13,741 nt of DNA from Coemansia sp. RSA 922 (lineage: Eukaryota; Kickxellomycota; Kickxellomycetes; Kickxellales; Kickxellaceae). Location of the stretch: assembly GCA_027577415.1 (NCBI GenBank), contig JANBQS010000669.1:1-13741 (forward strand). Reading direction: 5' to 3'. Positions 1 through 9,104 of the stretch are shown here, piece after piece; the stretch's first letter is position 1, and each line of letters begins with the position of its first letter. The notes below the pieces were generated by a model that saw nothing but the letters and a program-made list of their open reading frames with translations, did not search any database and was not told where the DNA came from. The position numbers and the translations under genes are program-made.

Positions 1-1326
1 GGCAATGTTCTCCACGTCGTAAAAGTACAGCCCAACAGCAAAAATGCGCTCCTCGGCTCTGCCAACCGTCTGCCACACACCTTCCAAGCTACTTGGGTTG
101 TCTGGAGTAAGGTTAATGTTGAACATCTCTACAGACGCCTGCAATGGGAGCCCGCGCATGCTAAGGGGCGCGAGCGGCCGGCCAGTGGGGCGAAATGGTA
201 GAGGCGCAGGTTCGGTATACACTAGCGCATCCTCCCATGCCTCGAGGTACGCATCTTCATCAAAGCTTACTCCCCTCATTATACTTGTGCTATTACCATG
301 GCCATTAGGATGATAGGTACTGCTGGTACTTACAAACCTGTTGAATTCTTCAGGAAGTGACTCACCGCTGAAGAGCAATCTACCAACCTCACGATCTTCC
401 GGCATGCCCGGTACATAGCACTCATCCCTGCTGAACACGGCACGCAAGTCGCGAGGGTGAATCACATCAGTTGTCACTTGCTCTAGCAGTGGGACAAACT
501 TTGCAAATACCTTGGAGATTGTCTGGTACAACGCCGCGTAGCGAGTCGGGTGCAAGTTGTTGATGTACGAGCGGATGGTAACTGACCCATCCTCTTTGAC
601 GTCAAAGTCCGTAGGCAGCCAGCACTTGCAAACCTTGTCATGTGCGGGGTTGTCATCCCAGTTGACCAGATGCGAGAGCTTGCGCTCGTCACAGATATCC
701 CCGCCATTGGACTTGCGCTTGTTCAAGTAGTTGATGGTTCTTGTCCAATGCTTCAAAGATCCAGGATGAATCCTGGGCAACTCGGGATTCAGCGAATCTT
801 CCGGCGACTCAACTGACTTGGTTAGAATTTGCGAGTCTCTGGCTACAAATGGATACAAAAAGGGGTCAACCAGTACTTGAGAATCAACCGACGGAGCCGA
901 GTCCTCACCATTAGAATAGCTTTGGGCAAAGTCACTTTCAAGCACTGCAGCATTGCACTTGATTTCCTTGGCCAGCTCGCTATCATTGGCAGAATCATTA
1001 GTCCACACGTTGTCAAAGCTGCCCAACTCTTCGCCATCTATGCCGTTATTCTTTAGTAGCGCGTAGTGCTCAAGCTCCTTAAAGATGTATTCAACATCCT
1101 TGTCAATCAGCTTGAAAGCATCCTTGACTTGGGCTGCCCATTCCTGACGCTTGTTCTCGTCGTTTAGCTGCTCAGACCACTCGGGAGTTGAGCGAATAAA
1201 CGCGCTAGCCTTGATCATACGCAGCTCGACGCGAGTCTTAGGCTTAACTGTGTAGGTTTCAAAGTACGCTCCTTTGTCATACAAACTCTTGATGCTGTCA
1301 AGGCAAACCTTGTTAGAAGAAGACAT
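1..1326 (-). CDS. DUF4246 domain protein, 3' part missing at window edge
   Basis: Uninterrupted minus-strand frame of 442 codons from ATG at 1326 to the left edge. No intron is needed. I recognise the fungal DUF4246 family from the block around residues 236-262 (WLPTDF, then EDGSVTIRSYINNLHP), the following LYQTISKVFAKFVPLLEQV stretch, and a later block at about 395-442 (LPLQASVEMFNINLTPDNP, then GVGLYFYDVENI-like text). The N-terminal half (1-160) has the RMIKASAFIRSTPEWSEQL segment and a helical stretch. The family has no assigned biochemical role that I know of; its conserved GxWHxEG motif resembles an oxygenase metal site, which is inference. In this copy that motif reads GVWQTVG (residues 416-422), so the His and Glu are replaced. 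Family members usually run further, so the C-terminus is missing here. The short AT-rich leader TATATAATTG lies just upstream of the start. Confidence 0.9.
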   Translation of the reverse strand, partial: MSSSNKVCLDSIKSLYDKGAYFETYTVKPKTRVELRMIKASAFIRSTPEWSEQLNDENKRQEWAAQVKDAFKLIDKDVEYIFKELEHYALLKNNGIDGEELGSFDNVWTNDSANDSELAKEIKCNAAVLESDFAQSYSNGEDSAPSVDSQVLVDPFLYPFVARDSQILTKSVESPEDSLNPELPRIHPGSLKHWTRTINYLNKRKSNGGDICDERKLSHLVNWDDNPAHDKVCKCWLPTDFDVKEDGSVTIRSYINNLHPTRYAALYQTISKVFAKFVPLLEQVTTDVIHPRDLRAVFSRDECYVPGMPEDREVGRLLFSGESLPEEFNRFVSTSSTYHPNGHGNSTSIMRGVSFDEDAYLEAWEDALVYTEPAPLPFRPTGRPLAPLSMRGLPLQASVEMFNINLTPDNPSSLEGVWQTVGRAEERIFAVGLYFYDVENIA

Positions 1327-1758
1327 GGCCGATAAAAAATATATAATTGCTAAACGATACTAGTTGAAAAATAAAAAAAAAATGTATGGAGAAGAGCTGG
1401 ATGGTGGAATGCCCCCCAAAAAAATGTACGGCATGCCGTACTTTCCACAGCAAATGCGCTTGCTGAAAGAAAGGGCTTTGAACAATAAAATGACGCTAAA
1501 GACGCTCCTTTGCTCCTTTGACGTATTTTGGTCTCAAAGCGCATGAGCATTTGCAAAGAACTACTTGGACGGCTGCGGCCATGCAGTCAGCAGCCATTTA
1601 TTTTGCCTATTATACTGTTTACGTTGTCGGCGTTGCTAAAAACTGCAGGAAGACTGAACAACCATTAACATTTATCTCGTTTAGAAGCTAGATCATAAAC
1701 GATATATTATATTTTTTTTTTTAAAAAAAGACCGCACTGTTTATAGCCTTTTAAAAGA
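1327..1758. other. Intergenic region upstream of the DUF4246 gene
   Basis: AT-rich 5' flank of the DUF4246 gene, with homopolymer A and T tracts near 1371-1382 and 1711-1728 and an AT-rich GATATATTATATT stretch near 1700. It holds one perfect 16-bp palindrome, listed separately. A 54-codon open frame from ATG 1383 has no recognisable content. I see no convincing gene. Confidence 0.5.
1426..1441. promoter_or_regulatory. 16-bp perfect palindrome GTACGGCATGCCGTAC
   Basis: The sequence equals its own reverse complement over 16 bases, 100 bp upstream of the DUF4246 start. Its core is CGG-N4-CCG, an inverted CGG half-site pair of the kind bound by fungal Zn2Cys6 dimers (known for the class; the 4-nt spacing is not matched here to a named factor). 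Regulation of the minus-strand gene is inference. Confidence 0.35.
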
Positions 1759-2376
1759 ATGTTTGAATGTTTGCTCACGTTACGTTATTCATGCGATGAG
1801 CAACACGCCAAGTCTCCACGTGAAAGCAAAGCTGTAAAACTGCTGGCTAGTGTGTAGTTGATTGACTGGCGTTTTTTGAGGTGATTAGGAGTAGACACCA
1901 TTTTTTTAAAATTATTCTTTCATCCACTTCTTTCTTCATTCGTCAATACTTTTGTTGTTATTTTTCAAACAGAGCAATACCCTCTCGAAACCTTGTGTGA
2001 AGTTATAACACTGACTGATACATATCCGTCTGACTGGGTTATGCCACTGGCAACTGTACTTCTACATGCGACATACCTGGGCTCTGGGTTTATATCCCGT
2101 GGAGGCAATGCAACCATCATATGTGACGCAAGCACCAAGATACTTGAACTAAAGGTCCACTTACTGGATACAATCGGGATTCCTGGCGCAGACCATGACA
2201 AATATAACATATATTACGCCAACTCGCTACAGCAAATCAATGAGCATTATCTTCTAGAGATAGTTCTAGTCGACTGGGCTACGCGGTTTGAAGAGCTATT
2301 CTCGGTATGCATTGGAGTGCCTAGAGCAATAGAAAATTACAAGGAGAGGAAATCATCTCTCCAAGCCAACAACTAG
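1759..2376 (+). CDS. Doubtful hypothetical gene, possibly two exons
   Basis: An open frame runs to a TAG at 2374-2376, but it has no in-frame ATG near its 5' end. A plausible 3' splice site (TTTTTCAAACAG) ends at 1972. An upstream ATG at 1759 opens 30 codons, and splicing 1849 to 1973 keeps the frame, giving about 165 residues. The donor (GTGTGT) is weak and I see no good branch site, so the model is tentative. The encoded text is not one I recognise. Its middle part (ATIICDASTKILELKVHLL, then a hydrophobic LQQINEHYLLEI) has the spacing of the second strand, helix and later strands of a ubiquitin-like fold, which is a weak resemblance only. Codon use is more AT-rich than in the neighbours. 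It could equally be a decayed gene fragment or a chance frame. Confidence 0.25.
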
Positions 2377-2418
2377 CTCCCAGAACGCTGCATGCAACTA
2401 ATCACACGATCAATCCAA

Positions 2419-2465
2419 TCAGCCAAAAAAAAAAATGATTTTTTTAGGCACACACGTTTGGCTGA
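2419..2465. repeat. 9-bp inverted repeat enclosing A and T tracts
   Basis: TCAGCCAAA at 2419-2427 is matched by TTTGGCTGA at 2457-2465. The spacer contains a run of A followed by TGA and seven T, then AGGC, so an alternative inner hairpin (GCC plus A-run against T-run plus GGC) is also possible. It lies between the doubtful ORF and the USP36-like start. It may act as a 3' end or promoter element; no function can be read from it. Confidence 0.4.
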
Positions 2466-2609
2466 CAGGTTGGTCTTGTCACCCCGATATTTTTCCTTTC
2501 GCCTTGTCGTGATTTTCTATTTATCTACTTTGTTCCTTGTGGTCCCTGTTAACCGTTAGGGTCTATAGCCGTCTAATATACAAATTCATCAGTGTCAGTC
2601 GCCGTCGCC

Positions 2610-4829
2610 ATGTCTCCCGGAGTCACAATTTACCCCGCCAGGCATTCAGTCTCTCGTGTCGACAAGGTACTCGCCAAGCAGGGAAAGGCCGACAAGGTCC
2701 TGCTGCGTCGTCGGGTAGAGTTCCGTTTGGCGACTCAGCCAGACGGTAAGATGGACCAGCTACGCCAAAAGTACAAGCCCATCAACGACGTCGAGGCAGT
2801 TGGCGGGGGCGGGAAGGGCGGAGCACTAAAGGCAGGCAAGCGGGCCGATAGCAATCCTACCGATGCTACTGGGCTTGTAGAAGGCAGCGGGTTCCGTCGT
2901 GCGGCGCACTCTCTTTTTCCGTCTGAGCGGCTAGTCGAGGGCTGGCGCATAGTGCGGCCGATCGGGCCTGGACTGAACAACCTGGGGAATACATGCTTCT
3001 TGAACGCCGTGTTGCAATGCCTGACGTACACAGCACCGCTAGCAGAGTACATGCTGACCCGTGAGCACTCTAGCAGCTGTCGCGCTGGCGACAACTGCAT
3101 ACTGTGCAAATTTGAATCCCACGTTGGGCGGGCATTGTCCAAGCGCGAAAACTCGTCGATCTCGCCAAAGTCGATTGTTGGCCGCTTAAAGCTCGTGGCC
3201 AAGCACATGCGGATTGGACGTCAAGAGGATGCACATGAATTCTTGCGCTTGCTGGTTGACGCATTCCAGCGCAGCCTTTTGCACGGCATTGACCCAAAGA
3301 TTGACCGGCGCATCCAAGAGACCACGCTGGCTCATCAGATCTTTGGCGGCTACTTGCAGAGCCAAGTCAAGTGCAGTCGTTGCAGCCACGAGTCCAACAC
3401 ATTTGAGCCCCTGCTAGACCTCAGCCTCGACATCCAAGCCGGAAACACCATTTCCAAGGCCCTGCGCTCGTTCACTCGCCCCGAGATGCTGACTAAAGAC
3501 AACCGCTACAAGTGCGAGAAGTGCAGCAAGCTCGTAGACGCCACTAAGCAGATGTCGGTATATCGCCTACCGCGGACTCTGACGCTGCAGCTCAAGCGCT
3601 TCTCGTCCTTTGGCGGCGGCAAGATCAGCCGGTTCGTCGAGTTCCCACTGAATCTTAGCATGAAGAGCTACGTCAGTGCAAACTCGCCCGAGCGTGGGCC
3701 GTACGAATATAGCCTGTACGCTGTACTAGTGCATTCCGGTGGCTCCTCGCGCTCTGGCCACTACTACTGCTTTGTCAAGTCCTCGGCCGGTGTGTGGTAC
3801 GAGCTCAACGATAGCTCTGTGCGGCAAGTCAGCGAGCGTACAGTACTAGGTCAAACAGCGTATCTGCTTTTCTACGAGCGCTGTCAAGTAAAGAGCGAGA
3901 GTCGTTTGGCTGCAAAGCCGGTAGAGAAGCCTGTTTCTGGACCAGTGGCTGCCGCTAAAGAGAACGGCCATGACGCTTCTAGCGCCAAGCTCGTAAACGG
4001 AAAAGGTTCCGCTGACAGAGACCATGGCAAGCCTGTCGCCACGGCATCGGATGATATGGAGGTACTTTTGGAGAAGAAGTTGAAGCTTGCTGAGCCGACC
4101 GAATCGAAGGCGAAGACGAAGAAGAAGAACCGAAAGAACAAGTACAAGGATGGATCCGTCGAACAAGCAAACGGCACACCCGATATGGCCAATCACTCGA
4201 TATCCCCAAGCGAGCTTGGTTCTAATGGTCATAAGCTCAATGGTCAAAAGCCTAACGGTCAAAAGTACAGCTTGAAGGACTTGGCTAGCGAGATTGGACA
4301 GCTGGCCGAGCAGCCTGTCGCTCAGTCGCCGCTGGAGGATAAGCCTCGTACCGAACTTGCTGCCGTTGCCAAGAAAATCAACGCCGACCTTGGTAACACT
4401 AATGAGTCGGAATGGGTCGTGCGTGCCAAACCTGCGCAGTCCGCAGCTGTTGATACGACACCCGCAGCGACATCTAGTTCTGCCCAAGTCATCGAGTGGA
4501 ACGAGGCAACCGGCAGCAAGCGGGCCAAGGCGGCTAAGCTTTCTGAGGGCAAGCAAGCTGGCGAGTGGAGTATCACTGATGTGCGGCCTGTTCGCAGCTC
4601 TCAGTATGGCACATCGGTGGAATCGTGGACTGGCTCGGCATCTGTGGCTGACGAAGCTGGTGCCTCCAGCGCTAGGGACAAGTCGGCCAAGAAGCGCCAG
4701 CGCCGTCCGGATATGTACGACACTGAGTATGACCGGGGCCGTGTAAAGAAGGTCAAGCAGAAGCGCAACAAGTTTGCCTCGACAACAAATCCCTACCAAA
4801 TGCTGGGCGAGCGCATCTCTAAGAAGTAA
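2610..4829 (+). CDS. USP36: Ubiquitin-specific protease, USP36/USP42 type
   Basis: Single exon of 739 residues. ATG 2610 is chosen because the open frame upstream offers only a GTG at 2592. The catalytic domain spans about 120-425: Cys box GLNNLGNTCFLNAVLQC with nucleophile C129, His box SGHYYCFV with H384, and WYELND with D401. Zinc-binding pairs C255/C258 and C302/C305 sit between them. The long tail (430-739) is rich in Lys, Ala and Ser, with a likely nuclear or nucleolar signal KTKKKNRKNKYK near 503-513. The end, about 704-734 (DTEYDRGRVKKVKQKRNK and NPYQMLGER), matches the EEFDRGKEKKIK and NAFQKLQ ending I recall from animal USP36, which makes this assignment specific. USP36 removes ubiquitin from nucleolar and ribosome-biogenesis proteins; that role here is by homology. 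Confidence 0.93.
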   Translation: MSPGVTIYPARHSVSRVDKVLAKQGKADKVLLRRRVEFRLATQPDGKMDQLRQKYKPINDVEAVGGGGKGGALKAGKRADSNPTDATGLVEGSGFRRAAHSLFPSERLVEGWRIVRPIGPGLNNLGNTCFLNAVLQCLTYTAPLAEYMLTREHSSSCRAGDNCILCKFESHVGRALSKRENSSISPKSIVGRLKLVAKHMRIGRQEDAHEFLRLLVDAFQRSLLHGIDPKIDRRIQETTLAHQIFGGYLQSQVKCSRCSHESNTFEPLLDLSLDIQAGNTISKALRSFTRPEMLTKDNRYKCEKCSKLVDATKQMSVYRLPRTLTLQLKRFSSFGGGKISRFVEFPLNLSMKSYVSANSPERGPYEYSLYAVLVHSGGSSRSGHYYCFVKSSAGVWYELNDSSVRQVSERTVLGQTAYLLFYERCQVKSESRLAAKPVEKPVSGPVAAAKENGHDASSAKLVNGKGSADRDHGKPVATASDDMEVLLEKKLKLAEPTESKAKTKKKNRKNKYKDGSVEQANGTPDMANHSISPSELGSNGHKLNGQKPNGQKYSLKDLASEIGQLAEQPVAQSPLEDKPRTELAAVAKKINADLGNTNESEWVVRAKPAQSAAVDTTPAATSSSAQVIEWNEATGSKRAKAAKLSEGKQAGEWSITDVRPVRSSQYGTSVESWTGSASVADEAGASSARDKSAKKRQRRPDMYDTEYDRGRVKKVKQKRNKFASTTNPYQMLGERISKK
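4221..4265 (+). repeat. Three 15-bp in-frame units in the USP36 tail
   Basis: Three consecutive 15-nt units encode SNGHK, LNGQK and PNGQK at residues 538-552. They sit in the low-complexity tail, so a recent small in-frame expansion is likely. Confidence 0.6.
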
Positions 4830-5699
4830 CTCCTTTTTTCATACACGATTATATACCTATTTTTACTAAACTACCCACTAGTAACGACTTCATAACTCGT
4901 TGGAAGCGTTTTATTTCTGTCAGAATTATCGTGACTTTGGATAACATTTGGAAGATGAGGATTATCAAAATGACAGCAAGAATGAATTAGATGTTGGATA
5001 TCTATAGTATTTTTGCGATGAACTTTGCACCACCGTTGCTAACGTATACCATTGCAGTGTGTATATGCGAATGTCTGTGAATGGTGTGAGTTGAGTATAC
5101 TGTGAGCAAATGCGCACGATGAACTCAACAGACAATGATATTATCCAAGCAGCAGGTCCACTCTAAATATTCACAGGTTTGAGCTTTTTTTAGCTGTGCA
5201 TGTTTTCCATGTATATGTTCAAACTCGCGTTTTAACATATTTGTTTGGTTGTACGCATTCTTGTTTGCTGTCAGTAATGTGGATTTCGAGAGTGATATAT
5301 GGCTTTATTTAACCGAGACACCAGAGGCAGCCGCAATTGAGGTAAAAATAAGTATTGGAGAGAAGACCTTGCTAACGCCAACGCCAACAACGCAGTAGAT
5401 CGCCCAAGCCTTTGCCTGCGCCGTCCGTAGTTGCACCCGAGCAGCAACAAGCCGTTTTTGCCAGGCAGCAGCAGTGACGCACCACTAATATTCACAATAT
5501 TTTCTGGGCGCAGTCAAGGTCATAGGCATTTGGACAGCGATATTGAAAGTAACAGCTCAAGCACCGCATAGAATAGCAGTTGCCTGGCAGATCAAGACAG
5601 ATCTCCCGATCTTTGCAGATGATAAGCCCATCTTATTTTGTGTGGCTTCTTTTTCTCTCTAAATTCTTTAAACAACTTTTTTTTTGTAAAATATTAATT
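4830..5699. other. Intergenic region between USP36-like gene and NDUFS6
   Basis: 870 nt, mostly AT-rich. It must hold the 3' end of the USP36-like transcript and the NDUFS6 promoter. A more GC-rich patch at about 5375-5485 has Ala-rich open frames on both strands, but stops break them and I recognise none. The last 60 nt before NDUFS6 are pyrimidine-rich (a nine-T run near 5678-5686), as is common in fungal leaders. No RNA gene or repeat was seen. Confidence 0.5.
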
Positions 5700-6122
5700 A
5701 TGCTTCATTTTACCGCGCGCTTGTCATCTCGGCGCTTCGCAATGAGGGGTGCGGTGTTTGGAGCGCAGCTCCGCTGCAAATCGACTGGCGTTCCGGCTGC
5801 CGCTGCTGTCACGGCGAAGGAGCTCGCTCAGCAAGCGCCCAATCGCGAATTGACCTGGACCAAATCGCAACGTGAGCGCGAAGATATCGTTGAAGACCCT
5901 CGCTTTGTTCAGATGGAGCTTGACGGACAGCCGCGCCCTATGGCCGCCATAGAGCTTGTTGCAGAAGAGTCAGTACGCATTGTTGATGGCCGCTTGGCGT
6001 GCTGTGATGGAGGCGATGGTGCGCTAGGACATCCGCGGGTCTGGATCAACCTCGACGAGGGCAAGCCCGAGAGCTGTGGCTACTGTGGTCTGCGCTTTGA
6101 AATGAAGCCGCACCACCACTAA
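5700..6122 (+). CDS. NDUFS6: Complex I 13-kDa zinc subunit NDUFS6
   Basis: Single exon of 140 residues; ATG 5700 follows a T-rich leader. The first 30 residues are rich in Arg, Ser and Ala with few acids ([17 protein letters not shown]), a typical mitochondrial targeting sequence, probably cut near RCKST. The C-terminal zf-CHCC domain (about 95-133) carries ligands C102, H111, C126 and C129 in [16 protein letters not shown] and [10 protein letters not shown]. The extreme C-terminus HHH also matches animal NDUFS6 as I recall it. The protein is an accessory subunit of NADH:ubiquinone oxidoreductase, needed for late assembly of the N-module, in the matrix arm. An in-frame ATG at codon 15 could give a shorter form but would cut the presequence. 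The frame is open further upstream to 5580, but only with a TTG, so that extension is not used. Confidence 0.95.
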   Translation: MLHFTARLSSRRFAMRGAVFGAQLRCKSTGVPAAAAVTAKELAQQAPNRELTWTKSQREREDIVEDPRFVQMELDGQPRPMAAIELVAEESVRIVDGRLACCDGGDGALGHPRVWINLDEGKPESCGYCGLRFEMKPHHH

Positions 6123-6521
6123 AGCCTGCTGTGGCCATTGCTCGATTTGCTCACTCGCGGCTAATTTTCAGTTACATACTTGACTTCTTTCCGGTTCGAT
6201 GTTATATGTACACAAATGTCTACCAAAAAAAACTCACCCCACCACATCTCACGCGGCTGAACTGTCTGTCAAAGACAACTGACTAACCGATACCTTTCAT
6301 AGACGATGTTGTGGCTACAGCAGTCACGTGTAGAACATGCAAACATAGGTCAGAAGATCGACCAAGGGCTGTTGTGGTCACCAGCCTCCACACACACTAC
6401 TTCTCTGCTCTTCTCGCTCGTTCGCATTTTTCATTCTCAATTTTAGCACAACTACTACATCACTGTATTTTCGCCTGGCTTACTGACTGACTGACAACTC
6501 GCTATTACACGCTCGTGCACA
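6123..6521 (+). promoter_or_regulatory. Spacer and 5' region of Rab2
   Basis: 399 nt between NDUFS6 and Rab2. It includes a CACGTG E-box at 6325-6330, a pyrimidine-rich tract at about 6391-6440, and a short CTGACTGACTGAC repeat just upstream of the Rab2 start. These suit a promoter and leader, but no factor can be named. Confidence 0.4.
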
Positions 6522-7377
<856 letters not shown>

Positions 7378-7647
7378 GACGCTGCGACATTTACAGACAT
7401 TTATACCTCTATTATACACGTACAATGCGACACACCTAATACTTTCCTTTTCTTGAGTTGCTTAAAGTTTTTTTTTGTGTGGAAGAAATAGACACGCCAT
7501 ATCCATCTTCCCCATATTCAGCTGCCCTCACAGTAAGAAATCTAGCAAAGTTAGCATTGGTGGCCGTTTTTCGACCCAAGTATTCTCTGTGTACCTCGTT
7601 CTCTCCCCCTCCTTCCTCTTCAAATCACACACATTACATTAACTACC

Positions 7648-7998
7648 ATGAGCTCGGCCGTTACAGCAAAGTCAAAGAGCGACATGACGCAGGAGGAGCT
7701 TATGCGCCTCGAGGAGGAGGAGTTTACCAATGGTCCGTTGTCTGTTTTGCAAATGGCAGTCCGCAACAACACGCAGATCCTGATCAGCCTGCGCAACAAC
7801 CACAAATTGCTGGCACGTCTAAAGGCCTTTGACCGCCACTGCAACATGGTTCTGGAGAACGTCAAGGAAATGTGGACGGAGACCCCAAAGGCAGGAAAGG
7901 GCACCAAGCGCGCCGCTGCGATCAACAAGGATCGGTTTATTAGCAAGATGTTCCTGCGTGGCGACTCGGTTATCGTTGTGTTGCGCAGCACCGAGTAG
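7648..7998 (+). CDS. SMD2: Core snRNP protein SmD2
   Basis: Single exon of 116 residues. After an acidic N-terminal helix ([14 protein letters not shown], 13-26) comes [18 protein letters not shown], then the Sm1 motif (about 43-75, with [15 protein letters not shown]) and the Sm2 motif (about 100-112, [13 protein letters not shown]). The loop between them, [17 protein letters not shown], is the extended basic loop known in SmD2. Length is close to that of human SmD2, with the last few residues different (LRSTE). SmD2 pairs with SmD1 in the heptameric ring around U1, U2, U4 and U5 snRNA. The gene is convergent with uL14 and 245 bp from it; ATG 7648 lies at the end of a leader rich in CT and CA. 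Confidence 0.97.
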   Translation: MSSAVTAKSKSDMTQEELMRLEEEEFTNGPLSVLQMAVRNNTQILISLRNNHKLLARLKAFDRHCNMVLENVKEMWTETPKAGKGTKRAAAINKDRFISKMFLRGDSVIVVLRSTE

Positions 7999-8057
7999 GA
8001 GGTGTTTTAGATAGTGCATACATACATATATATGGCAATCTTGCAATTAGATACATC

Positions 8058-8063
8058 TTTATT
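8058..8063 (-). terminator. AATAAA on minus strand, possible uL14 poly(A) signal
   Basis: TTTATT on the plus strand reads AATAAA on the minus strand, about 180 nt past the uL14 stop. It is the only such hexamer I noted in the convergent spacer. If used, the uL14 transcript would end close to the SmD2 stop. Confidence 0.3.
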
Positions 8064-8243
8064 GCGCCACAAGCTTCTGAATGTGCGTAACCCGACTAAA
8101 AAACATGTAGCAAGCACATATACATTACGTAAAACACGTGTATGTGCAAAGACATTTGATAATGTTACTTTTTTGTATGTAGATTTGTGATCCAATTCGA
8201 GTTATCTGAAGCTATCCAAACAAATTTTAAACCAGGTTGCTGT

Positions 8244-9001
8244 TTAGGCGACAGTGCCCGACTTGGAGGCAATACCAGACCAGAGATCAGCGCACTCCTT
8301 ACCGATGGGACCGGTAATGGCAGAGCCCTTCATCTCACCCTTGGGGTTGACAATGACACCGGCGTTGTCCTCAAAGTAGATGAACACACCGTCCTTGCGG
8401 CGCCACGACTTGCGCTGACGGACGATAACGGCGGGCATGACCTTCTTGCGGAGCTCGGGCTTACCCTTGCGGACAGTGGCGACAACCATATCTCCAACAC
8501 CGGCGGCCGGGAGACGGCTGAGACGTCCCTTGATACCAAACACGGCGATGATGTTCAAGTTCTTGGCACCCGAGTTGTCGGCGCAGTTAATAACGGCACC
8601 CACGGGGAGACCCAGGGTCATACGGAATTTGTTTCCGGCAGCACCTCCGCGTCCTAAACGAGTAAATGCATAGTTGTATAGATTAGTGGGTTGCTCAGAA
8701 AACAGTACAGCAAGTCAAGACAACGGAATTTGTGAGCGTGGAAGGCAGAGTTTGAAATGACCCTCGTCAGTTGGTAATTAGCCAATGTCAGAGGAACTCA
8801 AAAGTGGAGATTCGGAATTTCGAATTGAAATAAGCCAACCAACTTGCTGAAAGCTGTATCCACATCCGCCCGCGCATCCATCGCCAGTAATTGGGGATGA
8901 TGGATACGCGCACACACAAAAATCCGCCGTCGCTGTCAGAGAGTAATTGCAGTGTTGGATTCGCCAAAGGAAAACGTTGGATACGCACCACGCTTAGACA
9001 T
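8244..9001 (-). CDS. RPL23: Large-subunit ribosomal protein uL14 (Rpl23)
   Basis: Two coding exons, 9001-8989 (13 nt, MSKR plus one base) and 8653-8244, joined to 140 residues, the same length as human RPL23. The 335-nt intron has donor GTGCGT, an ACTAAT branch candidate near 8681-8690 and the end GTTTAG. The join gives [16 protein letters not shown], matching the known uL14 N-terminus. Diagnostic blocks are [67 protein letters not shown] and [19 protein letters not shown]. uL14 sits at the subunit interface of the 60S particle and contacts eIF6. A first intron directly after a few codons is common in ribosomal protein genes. A shorter single-exon reading from the internal ATG (8621) would drop 15 conserved residues and is not preferred. 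Confidence 0.97.
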
Positions 9002-9104
9002 GTTGATGAATTATCGATGTATAAATTTCGAAAATGGGTGTTCGAAAGCAGAGGTTGAGACCTGTGTGCTTGCGCTCAATATTTGAGCCTTTGGATACGC
9101 AAAA
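8901..9104 (+). repeat. Repeated TGGATACGC motif around the uL14 start
   Basis: TGGATACGC occurs at 8901-8909, 8978-8986 and 9092-9100, all in the same orientation, with a one-base variant TGGATTCGC at 8956-8964. Two copies and the variant are in the uL14 intron, one is upstream of its start. I found none elsewhere in the window by eye. A transcription factor site for a ribosomal protein gene is plausible. Confidence 0.45.

Noticed and set aside
1383..1546. 54-codon ORF from ATG 1383 with repeated KKMYG
   Set aside because: The repeat comes from an A-run and the palindrome; no homology or splice context supports a gene.
2592..2609. Upstream GTG start for the USP36-like gene
   Set aside because: Nuclear eukaryotic genes normally use ATG, and ATG 2610 has a suitable context (CGCCATGTC).
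3846..4799. 317-codon minus-strand open frame
   Set aside because: It is fully antisense to the USP36-like tail, whose frame has recognisable conserved ends. The minus frame encodes Leu/Arg/Ser-rich text with no known domain.
5271..5495. 74-codon minus-strand ORF in the long spacer
   Set aside because: Leu-rich text without recognisable domain; the opposite strand is equally open in short pieces, so composition is the simpler explanation.
5580..5699. 40-codon N-terminal extension of NDUFS6
   Set aside because: It begins with TTG, is rich in Phe and Leu from a T-rich leader, and would place the mitochondrial presequence inside the protein.
6188..6200. tRNA B-box-like GGTTCGAT
   Set aside because: The following bases do not complete the B box, and no A box or cloverleaf fits around it.
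8654..8988. Intronic snoRNA in uL14
   Set aside because: I looked for C (RTGATGA) and D (CTGA) boxes and H/ACA hinges on the sense strand and found no properly spaced pair. Only a poor antisense ATGATGG is present.
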